A stretch of DNA of 64,000 nt from the NCBI GenBank assembly GCA_017961175.1, contig JAGCXV010000041.1, forward strand, positions 1-64,000, given 5' to 3'. The notes under the pieces are model-generated. The model made no database searches. It saw only the letters and a list, made by a program, of their open reading frames with translations, and had not been told where the DNA came from. Of the stretch, positions 61,207-64,000 are shown piece after piece; position 1 is the first letter of the stretch, and every line of letters starts with the position of its first letter. The DNA is from Bacteroidales bacterium. Its GTDB lineage: Bacteria; Bacteroidota; Bacteroidia; Bacteroidales; UBA932. Both the position numbers and the translations under genes were made by a program.

Positions 61207-61863
61207 ATGAAACGATTTTTAATCCCGGCACTGGCCATTATCCTGGCTGCCGCCTGCACAGAGAACAAAAAAGTAGAAGAACCATCCGCCCCTATCGGAG
61301 ACCGCGCGTTCTATGAAGTAACCGGAAATGTTGAGAGCATTGCCCTGGATCATGTTGCCGGGGAATTTCTTTTCCTGGGAGATAAGCCGAAATTCAACAG
61401 AGAGGGACATTTCTTTGTCAGCGACATTAAAATCAAGGAAGAGAAAGAGGGAGACTTTACGATACTCAGACTGGATACGGATGATGAAGACGGCGGCGGA
61501 GAAGAATTTGTGTCATGCAAGTATGACAGTAAGGGAAGGCTCGTAACTGTCGGATTCTGGGAAGCAAGTTTCAGCGATATTAAATATGATGACCAGAACA
61601 GGCTTGTAAGCTATTCCGCCTTCGGAACAATGGGAATAGAATCCGAATACTACTACACTCTTGAATACGGCAAGGACAGAAATCCTGTAAAGGTTACAAT
61701 AAAGGAAGTCCATCCGGACTATGTTGAACACGACATCAACACCCAGACCTATTCTTACACCTATGAATACACTGCCGTTGATGAGCACGGAAACTGGACC
61801 GAGAGAAAGAGAAACGACGGCGAGGTTGAGAAGAGGACCATCAAGTACTACCCTGCCGAATAG
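61207..61863 (+). CDS. Lipoprotein of unknown function, 218 aa
   Basis: A signal peptide with lipobox LAAAC (Cys near 18) begins at the ATG at 61207. The mature part is beta-rich with repeated SKGRLVTVGFWE / DDQNRLVSYSAFGTMG-like stretches that recall RHS/YD-type or DUF4595-like repeats of Bacteroidota lipoproteins, and it ends with DEHGNWTERKRNDGEVEKRTIKYY, a motif common in that group. Function unknown. A weak -7 element TATCTTCG lies 24 nt upstream, after the tRNA terminator. Confidence 0.8.
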   Translation: MKRFLIPALAIILAAACTENKKVEEPSAPIGDRAFYEVTGNVESIALDHVAGEFLFLGDKPKFNREGHFFVSDIKIKEEKEGDFTILRLDTDDEDGGGEEFVSCKYDSKGRLVTVGFWEASFSDIKYDDQNRLVSYSAFGTMGIESEYYYTLEYGKDRNPVKVTIKEVHPDYVEHDINTQTYSYTYEYTAVDEHGNWTERKRNDGEVEKRTIKYYPAE

Positions 61864-61875
61864 GAATAGTTTTTG

Positions 61876-61883
61876 TATATTTG
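61876..61883 (+). promoter_or_regulatory. -7 element TATATTTG for the TPR-HTH regulator
   Basis: A perfect TAnnTTTG element 63 nt upstream of the regulator's ATG, just after the lipoprotein stop. No -33 TTTG is seen. The leader it would generate carries the palindrome at 61901-61918. Confidence 0.6.
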
Positions 61884-61900
61884 CTCTTTGAACGCGGAAG

Positions 61901-61918
61901 GCGGACAATTTTGTCCGC
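61901..61918 (+). promoter_or_regulatory. Perfect 18-bp palindrome in the leader of the regulator gene
   Basis: GCGGACAA-TT-TTGTCCGC is a perfect inverted repeat 18 bp after the -7 element and 28 bp before the ATG. Part of it (12 nt, 61907-61918) recurs exactly at 61961-61972 inside the coding region, and an inverted copy lies at 62010-62018. It could be an operator or a leader hairpin. Confidence 0.6.
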
Positions 61919-61946
61919 ACAATAAAACCCCGCAGATTAGAGCATT

Positions 61947-63656
61947 ATGAAGAAACTTTTAATTTTGTCCGCCCTTATTTCCATCCTGTCCGCTTGCGGA
62001 GGAGGAAGGGCGGACAAAGATATTTCAGCCTATATAGAAGCCTGGAAAACCAGCGATCAGAGTCAGACGCAGGTCTGCCGCCCTATCTATACCACAGACC
62101 TTCAGGCCAGGATGGAGGCGGATACGACGCAGGACCGGCAGCAATCCTATCTGGATTTTCTGGAAACCCTCAACGGACTCAGGGACTATGCCAAGAAGAA
62201 TCCTTCTTCAAGGGTAGAAATCCGTAACACCCTCTACGAGGTTTACGGCAAAATGCTGTACGGTTCGGACAAAAAGGAATATCTGGAAGGGCTGGGTATA
62301 GAGGCCCTGCAAAAGGCCGTCCAGCTAAACGACGAAACCCTTCTGGCAGAACTTTACAAAATGATGGCGGACCTGACGAAGGATGAGCCTCTGAGAAGCG
62401 CCATCTACGATTCCGAAGCCATCTCCCTTCTGGAAAAGAAAGATAAGGTGGAGGATTTCTACACAATAGAAAAATTCGCCGGCCTGGCCCAGATTTTCTT
62501 CAGGGCAGACGACTATAAAGACGCCATCAAGTTTGGCAACATGTACCTTGAAGCCGCGAATCCCAAAAAGGATTCAACCCTTTGGGTTCCTTATCTTTCC
62601 ACGATGGATCTTGTTGGTACTTCCTATATGGAGACCAACCAGTGGGACAGCTGCAGCACCGTCTTCGAAAACATTCTCGGACAGGAAGCTCCGGAGGGCG
62701 TCCAGACAGACAAGATCAAGGATATCGCCCTTGGAAAACTGGGCATTGTCCAGACAAGGTGGCAACAGTATTCTGTCGCCGAGGAAAACCTCGAATATCT
62801 TCTGGACATTTCTACTAAAGGCAAAGACACCGCCAACATTATCTACGCCCTTACCGGACTAGGAGACCTTCAGATAAATACAGGAGATGTACGGGGTGCG
62901 ATTTCCGACCTCAAGCAGGCCCGCAGGTATGCCGTTACCAAGAGATTCGCCTCTTTGCAGAAAAAGGTCTACGATAAGCTCGCGCAGGCGTTTGAGGCTA
63001 ACGGACAGGAAGATAGCGCCAGGGCCTGCAACCACAAGATCCAGAAACTTGAAGAGCGTATTCAGGAAAGCCGCCAGCAAGCCGAGCATCTCAAGACCAA
63101 GACAGAACTGGAACTCCAGCAGCTTCAGAACACCATAGAAACCGTCCGCCACGAAAAGGTCAACAAGCGCAGCTGGACCTGGCTGATTATTCTTGTAATA
63201 GCCCTGGTGGGAATTATCGCGTTCCTTATACTCGGCAGAAAGCGCTTCCGCAACCGTATCCACAGGCGTATACGCCAGCAGCACGAGCAGAAAACCGCCC
63301 AAAAGGCTGTCAGCGAGATAGACGAGATTAGCACGAAACTGAAACCTGCAACCCCTGAAGACATCCGTGCCGCATTGGGTTCCCTGGTTTCAGACAAGGA
63401 CTGGAGCGCGTTCCGCGAAAAATTCTCCGCAGCATATCCTAATTTCTTCTCCAATTTTGACAAGGCTCTCGGAAAACGTGCAACAACGGCTTATGAGAAA
63501 GTTGCTGCCCTGATATATCTCGGCCTGAACAACAAGCAGATCGGAGACGCTACATGCATCAGCAAAGATAGTGTTGCCCGTACCAAACGACGCATCAGGG
63601 AAACCCTGGGACTCGACACCCAGGAGGAACTCAAGGATATGATTTCCAAGATGTAA
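61947..63656 (+). CDS. TPR / transmembrane / helix-turn-helix regulator
   Basis: 569 residues. The N-terminus is lipoprotein-like (LSAC at 14-17), followed by about 350 residues of TPR-like helical repeats, a coiled coil (365-400), one transmembrane helix (410-430), a basic cytoplasmic stretch and a C-terminal LuxR-like helix-turn-helix (522-556; KVAALIYLGLNNKQIGDATC, then SVARTKRRIRETLGL). This layout matches Bacteroidota one-component sensors that sense in the periplasm and bind DNA in the cytoplasm. Its targets are unknown; the palindrome upstream may be self-regulatory. A terminator follows the stop codon. Confidence 0.82.
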   Translation: MKKLLILSALISILSACGGGRADKDISAYIEAWKTSDQSQTQVCRPIYTTDLQARMEADTTQDRQQSYLDFLETLNGLRDYAKKNPSSRVEIRNTLYEVYGKMLYGSDKKEYLEGLGIEALQKAVQLNDETLLAELYKMMADLTKDEPLRSAIYDSEAISLLEKKDKVEDFYTIEKFAGLAQIFFRADDYKDAIKFGNMYLEAANPKKDSTLWVPYLSTMDLVGTSYMETNQWDSCSTVFENILGQEAPEGVQTDKIKDIALGKLGIVQTRWQQYSVAEENLEYLLDISTKGKDTANIIYALTGLGDLQINTGDVRGAISDLKQARRYAVTKRFASLQKKVYDKLAQAFEANGQEDSARACNHKIQKLEERIQESRQQAEHLKTKTELELQQLQNTIETVRHEKVNKRSWTWLIILVIALVGIIAFLILGRKRFRNRIHRRIRQQHEQKTAQKAVSEIDEISTKLKPATPEDIRAALGSLVSDKDWSAFREKFSAAYPNFFSNFDKALGKRATTAYEKVAALIYLGLNNKQIGDATCISKDSVARTKRRIRETLGLDTQEELKDMISKM

Positions 63657-63668
63657 AGACAAAAAAAA

Positions 63669-63703
63669 GACCAACTGCGGGAACCCGCAATTGGTCAAAA
63701 AAA
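63669..63703 (+). terminator. Terminator of the regulator gene
   Basis: A 13-bp stem with one mismatch (63669-63681 with 63684-63696), an A-run before and after, lying 12 bp past the stop codon. The A-rich flanks would also act on the minus strand for tRNA-Pro transcription. Confidence 0.75.
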
Positions 63704-63724
63704 CATAGTATGAAAACGATCTTG

Positions 63725-63802
63725 TGGTCGGGGTACTCCGACTCGAACGGAGGACCCCCTGCTCCCAAAGCAGGTGCGCTAAGCCAACTGCGCCACACCC
63801 CG
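63725..63802 (-). tRNA. tRNA-Pro(UGG)
   Basis: On the minus strand the acceptor CGGGGTG pairs with TACCCCG, the anticodon loop TTTGGGA presents UGG, and the T arm has GTTCGAGTC. The D arm starts GCGCAGTTGG, as in bacterial tRNA-Pro. CCA is encoded at 63725-63727. Confidence 0.96.
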
Positions 63803-63819
63803 ATTCCCTATTGGGGCTG

Positions 63820-63850
63820 CAAAAGTATGCGTATTTTTTGAATTTGCAAA
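63820..63850 (-). promoter_or_regulatory. Promoter of tRNA-Pro
   Basis: On the minus strand TTTG (63847-63850), 19 nt spacing, then TACTTTTG (63820-63827), an exact consensus match, 17 nt before the tRNA 5' end. It lies just after the GlyRS stop codon. Confidence 0.75.
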
Positions 63851-63856
63851 ATTTTT

Positions 63857-64000
63857 TCAGATTTTTTCCAGCAACCTCTTCATTGAAACCTTCTTTTCAA
63901 CGATGGAATGGAGCTCTGAAATAGGCACTCTTTCCTGATCCATAGTGTCTCGGTCTCTCAAGGTAACCTTTCCGTCTGCGATGGAATCAAAGTCAACGGT
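63857..64000 (-). CDS. glyQS: Glycyl-tRNA synthetase, C-terminal 47 residues (partial)
   Basis: The gene enters from the right edge. The visible part reads TVDFDSIADGKVTLRDRDTM, then DQERVPISEL, the anticodon-binding-domain end of single-chain (eukaryote-like) GlyRS, where VTVRDRDTM-x-QxR is highly conserved. The chain ends with a short helix (KRLLEKI). Single-chain GlyRS is the form found in Bacteroidota. The rest lies outside the window. Confidence 0.85.
   Translation of the reverse strand, partial: TVDFDSIADGKVTLRDRDTMDQERVPISELHSIVEKKVSMKRLLEKI

Overview
The window is a gene-dense stretch of a Bacteroidales-type genome, with no gene-free stretch longer than about 265 bp. Supporting signs are many promoters of the Bacteroidota form TTTG-N19/20-TAnnTTTG, a fused SecDF, a TonB-dependent receptor with a carboxypeptidase-regulatory-like N-terminus, lipoproteins of Bacteroides-type families, a PD40/SPOR envelope protein and single-chain GlyRS. 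The exact genus cannot be told from sequence alone.

Left part (1-15.4 kb): the N-terminus of an archaeal-type ATPase runs off the left edge. Next come a GlsB-type membrane protein with a small beta-barrel protein, and a three-gene operon (S37 peptidase, DUF2156 protein, secreted protein of unknown function). After a nested inverted-repeat element lies a five-gene envelope operon read leftwards: TonB-dependent receptor, DUF4876-like lipoprotein, DUF6850-like outer-membrane barrel, then two tandem paralogous gingipain-like (C25, clan CD) proteases with HEAT-like tails. An intrinsic terminator sits between the transport half and the protease half. This is the best candidate for an undescribed system.

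Middle (15.6-42.5 kb): a Wzx/Wzy-type polysaccharide locus. One operon holds Wza, the Wzc tyrosine kinase with a (Gly-Tyr)13 tail, a CpsB-type phosphatase with a polyhistidine insert, and a GT32. A second, long operon (39.4 to 22.9 kb) holds a PglF/CapD-like dehydratase, flippase, pyruvyl transferase, a QueC-like PP-loop protein, three GT4 enzymes, an EpsG-type polymerase, PglC and PglD homologues, and an acyl-carrier module (MaoC-SDR fusion, FkbH-like HAD, ACP, GNAT), ending in a deacetylase. Together they suggest a capsule or exopolysaccharide started on a bacillosamine-type sugar and decorated with acyl and pyruvyl groups. UDP-glucose dehydrogenase, a GINT1-like glycosyltransferase and a second GNAT lie just upstream, behind the suf genes.

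Right part (42.5-64 kb): housekeeping genes. These are sufB-pnuC-sufC-sufD, a ThiL-like kinase, dnaE, a small AT-rich secreted protein, rnr-gpmI, secDF, a PD40/SPOR envelope protein, tRNA-Ser(GCU), a lipoprotein, a TPR/transmembrane/HTH regulator preceded by a striking palindrome, tRNA-Pro(UGG), and the 3' end of the GlyRS gene. Several promoters end only 4-7 nt before start codons, so leaderless mRNAs are likely.
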